Assembly: GCF_902686445.1 (NCBI RefSeq)
Contig: NC_062213.1
Coordinates: 42,172,741 to 42,236,740 of the forward strand
DNA from: Sciurus carolinensis
Lineage: Eukaryota; Chordata; Mammalia; Rodentia; Sciuridae
Direction of reading: 5' to 3'
Length of the DNA stretch: 64,000 nucleotides
Positions 10,701 through 21,892 of this stretch are shown in pieces; position 1 is the stretch's first letter; each line of letters begins with the position of its first letter. A model generated the notes under the pieces. It was not told where the DNA came from, ran no database searches, and was given only the letters and a program-made list of their open reading frames with translations. Made by a program: the position numbers and the translations under genes.

Positions 10701-11629
10701 ACCTATCATTTCATGAGATAGTGTCTTCTCTCTATTGTTTCATTTTCCCAGTGACAACCCCCATGTTGTTTTTTCCTCTATAAGAAAATTACTTAGTCAA
10801 ATTTCTACTTACTTATTTGCTCTTCCTCTGGTTCCAGGAAATATATTAAATTTTTATTTCAACAATTTTATTATCCAACATTTCCTTCTGGCATTTCTGT
10901 TTCAAAATCATTTTTTTTCTGTTCCATATATGTAATAACCACCTTTATTACTCAGATGTTATTAATTTTGCTGAATTAATAAATTTAAATGTTAATTATA
11001 TATTAATATTTTAATGTTAAATTTACCTCTTCATTCTTTGATTTTATTATCTTTAGTAGAAGGGTATTAAGAACAGTATAATAGTCATATAATTTTTTCC
11101 TGAGGATCAAGTGATATAACACATGAAAAGTCCTCAGAGCATGTAGGGCTTCTCTGCCAATCAGAACATTTCCTCTCCCAGATGTGGTCAGGGAGTGGAA
11201 TGGTTTCAGGGAGTCCACACTATTTTCAGTGAAGGTGGGGACTGATGAGGTTGGTTGCTGGGCAGGGCTACCTGATTTGCCATGTGAGGTATTACCCAGT
11301 CTCTCTGCTCTAAACTGTGAGGAGAAATTCATTCTTTTTGCTATTTACTAGCCCCTGGGCTAGGGGAAGATGTGCAGAGGTTAACCCACCTTCCTACAGC
11401 CACGTGAGAGCCTAAGCAATGCCATAGTCAGTTGCCCCAGGCCCTCTTCCTGATCCTGGCTTCTGCCTGGGTATGAATCACCATGCCCTTTCCATCATTT
11501 GACAGATTCCTCTTGTGAGAATTCTTGTACATATTCTGTGTAATCTTTTGTCTAGGTAATAAATTCCATCAGTCTTTCAGAGATACCTCTCTGATCATTT
11601 CTCCTCTTACTTTTGAGTATTCAGAATAT
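10701..11629. other. Unassigned AT-rich then mixed sequence
   Basis: 10701-11040 may be more eroded L1, but I cannot align it by eye. 11040-11629 has ordinary base composition and no recognised repeat or exon. Confidence 0.4.
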
Positions 11630-12100
11630 CACATTTATTATTGTGTAATAGATCACCTTGGTAGCTTAAAAAATTGACAATTATTTACTGCACGTGTCAC
11701 TAATTTGGTCTGCCCCAGGTGGGTGGTGGGGATGCTTGTGGCTGGTTGGGCTCACATCAAGCATTTGCTAGTTGCTGCCTGGTTAGCTGGGGGTTGGCTG
11801 GTCTAAGGTATTTCAGCTCGAATGGCTGGTCTCTTCTGGAACTTGTGTCCTGTCATCCAGCAGGTGAGGCTGGGCTTGCTCACAAGGCAGGAGTGGTGGG
11901 GCCTCCAAGAACAAGAATGGTCTCAAGATGCCTTAATTACATGCTTCTACTGCTTACACAGTGTGGCTGAATTCTATTGGCCAAAGCAAGTGTTAAAGCA
12001 AATCCAGATTTAAGGAATGGAGAAATAGGCTCCACATGTTAATGAGAAGAACTGCAAAGTATCATGACTATTTGAATAATCTAGCATGTTTTGTGATATA
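11630..12100 (-). mobile_element. MLT1-like LTR (ERVL-MaLR)
   Basis: Reverse-oriented old LTR with 'ttctattggccaaagcaagt', 'aaatccagatttaaggaatg' and 'aatgagaagaactgcaaag' in the order seen in MLT1-type LTRs. The short open frames here (11719-12013) are incidental. The boundaries are approximate and the subfamily is uncertain. Confidence 0.6.
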
Positions 12101-12353
12101 AAATGTATCTTGTCTGAACATTTAAATGTCTTTATCCTGATAATGGTGGTGTTTTGTTAACACTTCTTAACATACTCAGTTTATTATTTTCTATTTGACT
12201 CTTTAATTTCATCTGCAGATTATTTTAGTATATACTATAAGATATCTCTACAATGCATTTCCCTATAAAATGTGTATACAATACACTGGAATTTTAAATA
12301 ATTTATTAAATTTTTTATGATTATTTAAGAGAACTTATTTTATTATCTATTGA

Positions 12354-12533
12354 GTTTTTTTAAAAAAATATTTTTTATTTTTACAGACTGCATTTGGATT
12401 CATTGTGCACGAATGGGGTACAACTTTTTGTTTCTATGTTGTACATGATGTAGATTCACATCATTCATGTAATCATACTTGTACATAGGGTAATGATGTC
12501 TGTCTCATTCCACCACTTTTCATACCTCTACCT
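12354..12533 (-). mobile_element. Short L1 3' UTR insertion
   Basis: A T-rich tail (12354-12380), then the same 3' UTR as the copies at 13311 and 31463 ('gattcattgtgcacgaatgg', 'ggtaatgatgtctgtctcat'). A strongly 5'-truncated L1 of about 180 bp. I did not find a clear TSD. Confidence 0.85.
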
Positions 12534-13294
12534 GTAGCTAGTTGAATCTCTTTCTGGACTATTTGCTTATTGAATGATGTTTGTTTTGCCTAAGTACCTC
12601 CCATTTGAGTTATTTGTTCTTTATGATAGGTTTTAATAACAATAGAGGTAAATACTGCTATTGTGCTTTCAAAGATTTTTTTGTCATTTTCACATTTCTT
12701 TTTTCCTTGTAAACTATCATCATTTTCTTTGAGTCCATATCTATATTAATATTGTAATCGCAAAATAATAAGGGCAGAAAAGTCAATTTTATAATTTTTA
12801 GGAATACTATTTAACCAGATCACTAATCTCTTTATATTTAAAAATTTTAAAATATTGATAGTAATAATTAGACTTTAAAAATAAAAGTTTCATTTTTTTC
12901 CCCATGAGCTTATTCCTGGTTTACTGTTGTTTTTTCACTTACAAATGTACTCTGGATCTATAGTTTTCTAAAAAATGACATATGATTTATGTAGTTTTTG
13001 CCAATACAAAGGAGTGATACTGACTTTTCATAATTCATAGCAAACTTCACTCACTATTCTACTTCCTACATTTCTATGACTTCCTATGAAAAATTAATTT
13101 TGTTTTAAAGATTTTTGATGTGGTCATTTTATTAGATTTAAAAATACTATATCATACTCGCATTTCTAAGATTGTCAGTGTTGGTTGTGATGTTATAAAC
13201 TTTTTGCAGTTTATATTTTAGTTAAAATATTAATTAAAATTTAGAGTTTTTTACTTAATAAAAGAAAATGTCTAAGTACAATACAATTTTTTGT
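12534..13294. other. Unassigned AT-rich sequence
   Basis: Low-GC sequence with no recognised repeat, frame or motif. It lies between two L1 insertions of the same family. Confidence 0.4.
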
Positions 13295-13559
13295 TAATTC
13301 ATTTTTTAAATTTTTACAGACTGCATTTTGATTCATTGTGCATAAATGGGGTACAAATTATCATTTCTATGGTTGTACATGATGTAGATTCACACCATTT
13401 GTGTAATCATACCTGTACATAGGGTAATGATGTCCGTCTCATTTTACTATCTTTCATACCTCCATCCCCCTCCCCCTCATTCCCTCTATGTAATCCTAAG
13501 TTTCTCCATTCTTCTCTTACCCCCCCACCCCAACCCCCATTATGTATCATCATCCACTT

Positions 13560-14415
13560 ATCAGGAAAACATTTGGCCTTTGGCTTTTGGGGATTGGCTT
13601 ATTTCACTTAGCATGATATTCTCCAATTCCATTCATTTACCTGCAAATGTCATGATTTTATTCTTTTTTATGACTGAATAATATTCCATTGTGTATATAT
13701 AACACAGTTTCTTTATCCATTCATCTTTATTCATCTATTTAAGGACATCTAGGTTGGTTTCACAATCTAGCTATTGTGAATTGAGCTGCTATAAACATTG
13801 ATGTGACTGTGTTACTGTAGTATGCTGATTGTAAGTCCTTTGGGTATAAACCAAGGAGTGGATAGCTGGGTCAAAATGTGGGTCCATTCCAAGTTTTCTG
13901 AGGAATCTCCATACTGCTTTCCAGAGTGGCTGCACCAATTTGCAACTCCACCAGCAATGTAAAAGTGTGCCTTTTCCCCACATCAATGCCAACACCCTTT
14001 ATTTCTCCTGTTCTTGATCATAGCCATTCCAATTGGAGTTAGATGAAATCTTAGGGTGCTTTTAATCTACATTTCTCTAAATAGTAGAGATGTTGAATAC
14101 TTTTTCATATATTTGTTAATCATCTGTATATATTCTTCTGTAAAATGTCTGCCCAGTTCCTTAGCCCATTTGTTAATTGGGTTCTTTGTATTTTTGGTGT
14201 AAAGTTTTGTAAATTCTTTATAAATTTTGGAGATTAGTGCTCTATTTGAACTTCATGAGGAAAAGATTTTCTCCCACTCTATAGGTTCTCTTTTCACATT
14301 ATTGATTATATCTTTTGCTGAAGAAAAGCTTTTTAGTTTGAATCCATCCCATTTATTGATCCTTTCTTTCATTTTTAGCACTTCAGGAGTCTTGTTAAGG
14401 AAGTCTGGTCCTAGA
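13560..14415 (-). pseudogene. L1 ORF2p C-terminal remnant (3' segment)
   Basis: The frame 13789-13995 encodes the cysteine/tryptophan-bearing L1 C-terminal region (WGKGTLLHCWWSCKLVQPLW), followed by FDPAI and VYTQR-type blocks. Flanking frames extend both ways with frameshifts. This is the non-inverted part of the twin-primed L1. It has no RT active site. Confidence 0.85.
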
Positions 14416-14420
14416 GAAAG

Positions 14421-14874
14421 CAATCGTGAAATTCATCTGGAAGAATAAGGGACCTGGAATAGCCAAAGCAATCCTTAGCAAGAAGAGTGAAGCAGGAGAT
14501 ACCACAATACCAGATCTTCAACTATACTACAGAGCAATAGTAACAAAACAGCATGGTATTGGCACCAAAATAGACAGGTAGACCTATGGTACAGAAAAGA
14601 AGACACAGAGACACACCCACATAAAAACTGTTACCTCATACTAGACAAAGGAGCCAAAAACATTCAATGGAGAAAAGATAGCCTTTTCAACAAATGGTAC
14701 TGGGAAAACTGGAAATCCATATGCAGTAAAATGAAATTTTTTCTGAATTATTTTATAATTGCCCTATCTCTCACCCTGTACAAAACTCAGCTCAAAATGG
14801 ATCAAGTACCTAGGAGTTAGAGACGCTGCACCAAATAGAAGAAAAAGTAGGCCCAACTCTTCATCATGTTGGCC
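14421..14874 (+). pseudogene. L1 ORF2 remnant (inverted 5' segment)
   Basis: Plus-strand ORF2 sequence with 'aaattcatctggaagaataa', 'agagcaatagtaacaaaaca', 'tggcaccaaaatagacag' and 'acaaatggtactgggaaaac' in order. These encode the stretch after the RT domain. It is frameshifted and, with the neighbouring minus-strand piece, forms one inverted insertion. Confidence 0.85.
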
Positions 14875-14891
14875 TAATTCATTTTTTTAAA

Positions 14892-17128
14892 AAATCTTTA
14901 CCATCTGTATTTTTTGTTTGTTGGTTTTTAAGGGCACATTAAAATTTTAAAGTCATGTTTTTATAATTAACTCACAGTTACTATCACAACAACATAATCC
15001 TCTTTTGTACTATAAGAATTTATTAATATTTTCTTATATTTTTAAATGATTCAATACTTTTGTGCTTCTTGTGTTTCTCTATATTCATACATGAATTTGT
15101 GTAAGGAAATAGTATGTCCTTTGATGAGTGAACTAAACAATTTTATATTCTTTGTCCTCTACCTTTTATTTTGTGTTTTTAAAAGTAGAATACCCTCGTT
15201 TTTTCTTTATATTATGGATTTTGATGGACCCTAATATATTCTTTTTCATATTAGAATAATTTAAAAGTTCAATGTCCTAACCTTGCCTTTACTTATGATT
15301 AATTTTAAGCAGGCCATACACATTCTTAATTGCAATTGTCATTAACTTATTACTATAAATCAACCACAGTTACCTTTGGCAAATATTTAGTGTCTAATAT
15401 TAATTCAGATCTATATGCTTAAACAGGGTTAGTTTGCTCTCTTCTCTGTGGCAGGTAAAACCTTCTCTTCCCTTGTGACCTTTCTTCCATCATCACTTGC
15501 TTAGTCTGAGGTTCTTTTGACTTCATTATTTTTGATTTATTTTGTTCTACTTTTGTTTAAACAATCACTCACTTAGATACTTCAGCATTACCAGTCTCCT
15601 TTTTCCATTCCTTACTTATCCACTCTTGTCCTATCAGAATCAGCTCACTACCTTTCCCCATTAACAATTGCTTATTTTTCAAAAGAGAAAAAGGGGAGTT
15701 GGCTTCCCTGGATACCACTCATCATTTTCTGAATCAGCTTCTCCATTCTGGAGACCCCATGGTAGGGCTCGCTGAGCTGCTTAATGCCTATATGATATCT
15801 GCAGAGAAGGTGTTCACACGTTTCCTAAAGAGACCATTTGAAGAACTTTGTCCTTATCTGCACTTCCAACCTTGGTTACAGGCAACATTCTCAGACTGGG
15901 CTTATTTTTCCTTCAGACTTCTGAAGCTCTAACTCCTTTATCTTGGGATAGCAGTAAAGAAACCTGAAGAAATTTTAATTGTGACCCATTGACAAGGGTG
16001 AAATCTTCATTCTTAAAGTTTAAGAATTTTTATAATTGCCTTTTGAAAGTTAATTTCTGTTTATTTATTTAACTCGAGACAGTGATAGTTTTTATAATTA
16101 ATTAATTATTCTTTTAATTGGTTCTTTTAAAATTCTAGGTTTAAAAAAATTACATCTTTATTATTGATTTTACCCTTTGGTCCCTTTTATAGTTTATGTG
16201 TTGGACTTCTGATTTCTTATCTTCCATGTCTTTTATGTTTTCTGTTATTCCTTTTGTCTTAATAAGAATTATATTCACTGAGCCCTCAAAAGTGTATAAG
16301 ATTTTCAAAATCTTCATAAGTACTATACCTGGGAGATTTGCATCAGGGCAAAATACTCTTTCCCCCTTCTTTTGCATATGTATTTTTTGTTCCTGAGGAA
16401 GTAGAGAATTTAAGCACAAAGGTACTCTTCGAGACCTGTGGGAAAGCAGCATCTGCGTCCAGTCTTAATTTTCAGCAATCTTCCAAGTTAAACTTTCTCA
16501 GCATCCCTGTCAAAGACCGAGTTGTTCCTGCTAGGAACGTTAGCAGATGCAACTTGATGCCTTCAGAGTTAGACTCCCTATGGTCCCCATACCTACATCT
16601 GTCATGAAGACCCTGGGTTTGCAATTTACTGATACCTATCAGGAACATGGAGAGAAAGGAGGTACCTGTGGGCAGAGTGTGGTTTATTTAGAAAGGTGAC
16701 TATGGTCAGCACTGAATGGAAATGGGCAAGCTTGTCTGCTATAAGAGCAGAAGAGCAGTTGAGATGTGCAGGGTAGGCACATAGGCCAGCTGTGTTCCAG
16801 AGGAAGGGGTGTCTCTGTGAAGCCTGGCCACCACTTCAGGACAGCTCCAGGATGTGGTCGGGCTTGGCACACTGACTCAGAGCTCCCACCCTGAGACTGA
16901 AAAGTGAAATGAGCTGCTTCTTGCAAGGCCTACAGTGAGGCAAGACTCAGACATGACACAGCCTGGCTTGGATTCGTCTGTTCTCTCTGCTGTTTTTGGA
17001 AAGCCAACTTCCTTGACACGTGGAGATAGAAGACTGGAGTTCTCTGGGGTAATGAAAATCATCAAGGGCCCTTAGAAAGGGCCCAGGGCATATTATAGCA
17101 CAAAGACATTTTTAAAGCAGATTTTTAG
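14892..17128. other. Unassigned sequence, 2.2 kb
   Basis: AT-rich to about 15450, then mixed composition. Frames at 15699-15932 (77 codons) and 16150-16607 match no protein I know and lack splice or Kozak context that would make them convincing. No named repeat is recognised. Confidence 0.4.
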
Positions 17129-17294
17129 GAGTACTTTTCAAAGTGTGGTCCCTAGATCTGCCTCAACTGATAAATTGTTAAAAATGCAAATGCTTGCACC
17201 CTACCCCAGACCTGCCGAATCACAGACTCTGAGGGCTGGGTGCTGGCAAATGCTCTTGGTGGTTCTGAGGGAAGTGCAAGTTTGAGAACCATTA
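17129..17294. mobile_element. MER5-type MITE (hAT-Charlie)
   Basis: A 166 bp non-autonomous DNA transposon relic. The left side reads 'ttcaaagtgtggtccctag' and the right 'agtttgagaaccattag', so the ends are an imperfect inverted pair of the 'ggttctcaaa' kind. The middle has 'ttaaaaatgcaaat' and 'cctaccccagacctgc', typical of MER5. It has no coding capacity. Confidence 0.8.
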
Positions 17295-17545
17295 GTTCAG
17301 GCTAGCTCCCATAGGATGTGAACATGAGATCAATTGAAAGACTGAACTGGGTTTTATCGACTTCAGAACTATACAGTTATTATTGTGGCAAAACAAAGAG
17401 CAACAGAAACTGTGGGCTTCATTTTCTTTTAAAGGCATTGTAGCTATGTGGGTTGATTCTTCCAGGTGATTTTTAATAACATATAGTTATTCAACAAATA
17501 TTTATTCAACACCTGCTGATATGTGAATTTTATTAGTAAAGCTGT

Positions 17546-17756
17546 AAAGAAAAGGAGGAGGATGGGGTGGAGAAAAGGAGGAGGAGGGAGAGGAGTAGGG
17601 GGAGAATGAGGAGGGGGAAGGAGGAAGAAAGGAGGAAAGAGAGAGGAAGGAGAAGAAAAGGAAGAGAAGGAGGAGGAGGAGGAGAAGAGAAGAAGGAGGA
17701 GGAGGAGGAGGAAAAGGAGGAGGAGGAGGAGGAGGTAGAGAAAGGAAAGGGAAAGC
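17546..17756. repeat. Polypurine (GGA/GGAA-rich) tract
   Basis: About 210 bp of nearly pure A/G on the plus strand, dominated by GGA, GGAA and GAA units and interrupted by only a few pyrimidines. Long homopurine-homopyrimidine tracts can form intramolecular triplexes. The overlapping 104- and 110-codon minus-strand frames (serine/leucine/proline-rich) and the plus-strand glutamate/arginine-rich frame are by-products of the repeat. Confidence 0.97.
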
Positions 17757-18630
17757 ATGCATTGACCAGGTAAGACCCAAGGACTGTCTACCTGAGTCTA
17801 CCTGGGCTCCTGGTTGGGCCCATAAAACATTCAATTCACTAAGGCAAAAAGGAATGCCTGGGTAAGAGGGACCTTGTCATGACTGAGGCAAGGGCTGGCT
17901 GTCCTCCGTGAAGCCCAGATGGCTGGTTAGCCCATGGCCTCTGCAAGTTGGTACATAAAATTAACCACCGCACACACCTAATCTCACTTAGGGTTCACAA
18001 CTGCCCATGAAGCCTATTTTATAGTGAAACACAGAGAATGATAACCTGCTTGATCCTCCTGTGCCCACCCTGCTAGCTACCAGGATCGCTGTAGGGCACA
18101 CTCAGCACTCTCTGAAGCCGCAGCTGGAGTTGTTGCTCTGTATCCCAACTTCTTTCCATAAGAACAGTGTCTGGTCCATGATAAGGATCGTGAAGGAGGA
18201 GAAGATGAGGATGTATGTTCCCCAAACTTTCAAGGGGATTAAGTGGCAGAGAGCATGAAATGGATTGGAGCTTTGTCAGGACAGGAGAGGGGTTGGAGGC
18301 TAATGTCCATTCTGGAGTCTCTAGGTCATTATCTACAGGTGAATTTCATTATTGAGATCTTGAAGCATAATCCTATAGTAAATTTGTGTTATACTAAACT
18401 TTTTATCAATTTGCTAATGAAGTAGATTTTACATAATTTCTCTTTTATTGGAACTCTATCCTCTATTTCTATAGTTAGTTTATTTTGACTTAGTTTATCT
18501 ATTAAATTACTTCGGTTTTTACCCTTCTAAACAATTAAGATTAAATGTATATTACTACTCACCTTTTATAGGTTGAAAAATTAGTTAATTCTTATTCAAA
18601 TACTTATGGGCATGTAACTACTGAAAGGGA
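17757..18630. other. Unassigned sequence
   Basis: Mixed composition. Frames at 18061-18425 have no recognisable content. No named repeat is seen before the MIR at 18631. Confidence 0.4.
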
Positions 18631-18845
18631 GAAGAACACAGTGGTTGAAAGGTGGACTCTGGGGTTAGACCCCCTACTCCACAACCTACTAGTTGTGTGA
18701 TTTTAGGCGAATTATTTAACTTCTCTGGCTCAATTTCTTTATCTGTAAGTAGGTTGTTACAAATGGGTCATTATATGAGAAGCACTTACTGCAGTGCCTG
18801 GCCCATATTAAGGTATCTAAGTGTCAGTGGTTGTTATCACCACTA
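18631..18845 (+). repeat. MIR SINE, near full length
   Basis: Plus-oriented MIR: tRNA-like head ('gaacacagtggttgaaag', 'ctggggttagacc'), core ('actagttgtgtgattttagg', 'atttaacttctctggctca') and LINE-like tail ('gcagtgcctggcccatatta'). This is the best-preserved MIR in the window. Confidence 0.88.
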
Positions 18846-18955
18846 TAGAGAAGCCACTGTTCTAGGTGTCAGAGATAGAAGAGTAAGCAAACTGTCAAGG
18901 TCCCTTTGTCCTTAGCCTTTGTGAAATTCACATTCTATAGTGAAGACAGACACCA
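18846..18955 (-). repeat. L2 3' end fragment
   Basis: 'tgttctaggtgtcagagata' followed by 'aattcacattctatagtgaa' matches the reverse complement of the L2 3' region. It abuts the MIR tail, which is itself L2-derived, so the boundary is fuzzy. Confidence 0.6.
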
Positions 18956-19700
18956 TCTTTACTCTTTTCTATTTTAGCTAAAAATATTATTTTTACAATG
19001 GAGGAAACATACATGGTAGGAAAAAACAAAACACTTGAACCTCAGTAGTAATCAAGAACTGTAAAGCAATTGAACATTTTTGCTTATCATTTTGGCAGAG
19101 GAAAAATAGTGCTGGTGAGGTCTTGGGGAAAAGGGTCTGCGGCACACTGCTGAGAATCCCAGCTTTCCTAGGGGTCATTGGCAGTTTCCCCTATTTCCCT
19201 CATTCTGCACAGTCAGATGCACAGTCAAATTCCCACATTCTGCAAGTTCTGTCATCTCTACTTTGAAATAAAGATTCAGAAACTTCCCCATTGTTCTGCT
19301 CCCCAAGAGCAAGCCAGGTCTGGAGGCCTCAATGAGTCCCTGCTTCCCATCATCCAATCTCCACCCAGCACCAAAATGGTACTCTTAGCATATGTGAAGG
19401 ACTCTCTGACTTGACTGAACCTTGCTACTGGGCCCTGCAGTGGGGCCAGATTCCTTGGTGTCTATCTCAGTGTGATAGTCACCAGGATTGGAATCTAATA
19501 ATCTGACTCCCTTTTCTTCCAGACTTGTCAGGATTGTGCTGATAGCATTCCTATCCAGTGGGCACCATGTACAGTTGAGTGTCTTACTTGGATTGATGGA
19601 AGATAAGCAAAAGTGTGGTAGAGTGTTTGTCACACTTTTCCTTCACCTCTCTGCCTGGCAATGTTTGAAGTAAAAGGTGCTTCATTTGCTAAAGTCATGA
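18956..19700. other. Unassigned sequence
   Basis: Several short frames on both strands (for example 19178-19414 and 19385-19633) have no recognisable protein content. Probably old decayed repeat. No call. Confidence 0.35.
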
Positions 19701-19759
19701 AGTGAGGGTGGTCATGATGTGGAGCAAAGCCCTCAGCCAGATATTAAAGAAAAGTAATG

Positions 19760-19860
19760 TCAACCAACCAAAAAGTCAATTATGTTGTTTTAAGCTACGG
19801 AGATTTTGGAGCTATCTATTACTGCAGCATTACCTAGCCTGTCCTGACTGATAAACCAAA
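19760..19860 (+). repeat. 3' end of an old LTR-like repeat
   Basis: 'gttgttttaagctacggaga' followed by 'tactgcagcattacctagcc' and 'ctgactgata' has the form of the 3' terminus of MLT1-type and related LTRs (…ttttaagccac…gcagca…gactgata). The 5' part is not recognisable. Confidence 0.45.
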
Positions 19861-20289
19861 ATGATAGATAGGAGTCTTATGCAATGCTAACTATATCAGA
19901 ATGTTTTCTGTTGCTGATACAATACCACAGATCACAGATTCTCCTAGTAAGGAAGTTCTGCCTGCAGAAAACTGGCAACTAAAGTTGTTGGTACTTATAT
20001 TTTTATGTCTAATTAATAAATTGACATCTTCCAAGCCTGAGTACCATACAGCACATAGACCTGGATTTTCTAGGATTGCAGAGTCAGTCCTCGATAACCT
20101 ATAGTGACTTTGATAAACACTGTGTCCAGGGTAGCATGAGAGGTCATTGAGCTCTCTAGATGAGCTCTTTATCTCCTTTACTGTATATGTAAGAGAGTTG
20201 AATGATAGTCTGCTAAAAAATGTTGAAATTCTGGTTAGTTGGGATTTGGTTTGTAGATATGTCTATATTCATTTTCCTTTAAGTTCTAT

Positions 20290-20905
20290 TTATTCATCCC
20301 TTTTTTCAATTATTTGTGTAACACTGTTTACTACTATTTCATGGACCTTTTCTTAGCTACAGGGAATATAATGATGAATAGAACATAACCCCTGCCCACC
20401 AGGGACTCAGTCCAGTTTTATGCAAATAATCATATAATATGTTAAGTAACTTTGCTGGGTTATACAAAAAAATGTACCATAGGAAGGCTTAATTATGTAC
20501 ACAGCAACATCAGAGGTTTTCTAGAGGAGGTAGCATTTCAGCAGAGCCTGGAAGACTGGTCAGGAGTTTGATAGGCAGATGGCATAATCAGAAATTCTCC
20601 AGACAGTGTAAACACTTCAAATAAGTGTTCCATTAGATGGAATGGAAGGTGTTCCTAAATTTGGGCTGGACTGTGAAAGAAAGATGAGGAAGACAGGTGA
20701 AGCTGGAAAGGCAGGCAGGTGTCAGGTGAAGGGCTTTGTGTGATAAGGTAAGGACTTTATTTTTGTATCCTGTATATCAGAGTCCTTGAAAGATTCCCCA
20801 AGGAATGTCATGCATTGTAACACGTTGGTCTGATTACAGAGGATGGATTGTATGGGTACAGACCTGGCATCAAAAAGACCAATCAGCAGCTCTTCCCAAG
20901 GTCTG
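20290..20905 (-). repeat. L2 LINE fragment
   Basis: Reverse-oriented L2. 'cctgcccaccagggactcag' is followed by 'gaggaggtagcatttcagca', 'agggctttgtgtgataagg' and 'aaggactttatttttgtatc', the known order reading from the L2 3' end inward. No frame survives. Confidence 0.75.
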
Positions 20906-21671
20906 TTTGGAGAGTAAGTATTAGAACTGAGGCCGTAAATTTAAGAAGGGGAAAGCTGAAATAAGATTCAAAGAAAATTTAGGCAGGAGAGGTGTCAGAG
21001 GGCCTGGGTGAAGAAGAATCTTTTATCATCTTATACAGGAGTGTTATTAACCTTAACAAGGAATTAAAAAAAAGAAGAGAAAGAGAATTTTTTATGGGTG
21101 GAAAGATGAAAGATTTATTTTGTGTTGATTTTGATCTACCTGGGTCATATTCGAAGCTCAAGAGAGAGAGATCCAGGTTTGAAATAAACAGTTGGTGTTT
21201 AGAGAATGAGTAGCAAGTGAAGCTATGGCATTGCTCACCCAGATCTTGTGAGGCTAGAAGGGAATGTGTGAAGGGCAAGCCTTTGGAGAACTTAAGTCTG
21301 TAAGGGGGAAAAGGAAGAGTGAGGGGAACTGAGAAGAGGGAGCCAATTGGTGATTTATTTTGGAATATTCTCATGCTAAGTTGCCTTTTGGCAATTACCA
21401 GCACGGGCCTTCCATGACTCTTTTTCTCTCTCCTCCCTCTCCTTTATCTTTTCTTCCAACATGTTTTCTTTTTCCTCTTTTTACCCCTCCTCCTTTTCCT
21501 TTTCTTTTTATTTCACTCTTTCCAACTCTTGACTTTTCCAAAATAAAATCTAGAGACTCCAACAAAGCATTTTTTCCCCAGTTTTTTCCCTTCTCAATCT
21601 CAATCTTAAGTATAGACAAAACATGTTTTACTTATTTCACAATCACTGCATAACAGCTAATTGTAAGAAAA
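20906..21671. other. Unassigned, with a pyrimidine-rich stretch
   Basis: Holds no recognised gene. The 141-codon minus-strand frame (20979-21404) is among the longest in the window but matches nothing I know and has no supporting context. 21417-21540 is strongly pyrimidine-rich. Confidence 0.4.
21417..21540. repeat. Pyrimidine-rich low-complexity stretch
   Basis: CT-dominated sequence with (CTC)- and (TTCC)-like runs, less pure than the 17.6 kb tract. Low complexity explains the short frames across it. Confidence 0.75.
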
Positions 21672-21892
21672 ATGAACATTTACTGAGCATTTCTTAGGTC
21701 CCATTGATTATCTCATGTGGATCTCACAAAATCCTATGGGAGAGAAATTTATCATCATTTTAACTAGGATGAAAGAGAGGCTCAGATGCCTTCCCTTGCA
21801 CCTCCCCCCTGGAAAAAATTTTAAAAAGCCACACAGCCAGGTGTGGTCATCGGGATTTAAACCAGTCTGTGAGCCTGTGTCCTTTCCCATTT
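21672..21892 (-). repeat. MIR SINE
   Basis: Reverse MIR: 'aacatttactgagcatttct' (tail), 'gaaagagaggctcagatgcc', 'agccacacagccaggtgtgg' and 'gggatttaaaccagtctg' (tRNA-like head) in order. Confidence 0.82.

Larger units (their letters stand above)
13295..14891 (-). mobile_element. 5'-inverted (twin-primed) LINE-1
   Basis: The left part (13311-about 14415) is the L1 3' UTR and ORF2 end on the minus strand, with the A-tail as T's at 13311-13315. The right part (about 14416-14874) is the adjoining upstream ORF2 segment on the plus strand. The whole is bounded by 'taattcattttttaaa' at 13295-13310 and the same with one extra T at 14875-14891. Twin priming during target-primed reverse transcription creates this arrangement. 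The two segments abut in L1 coordinates near 'taggaccagacttcc', with little loss. Confidence 0.92.

Noticed and set aside
17444..17834. Overlapping 104- and 110-codon proline/serine/leucine-rich frames
   Set aside because: They are translations of the polypurine tract in two phases; simple repeats lack stop codons.
20979..21404. 141-codon minus-strand frame
   Set aside because: No recognisable motif, lies across unassigned and low-complexity DNA, and the strand lacks supporting features.
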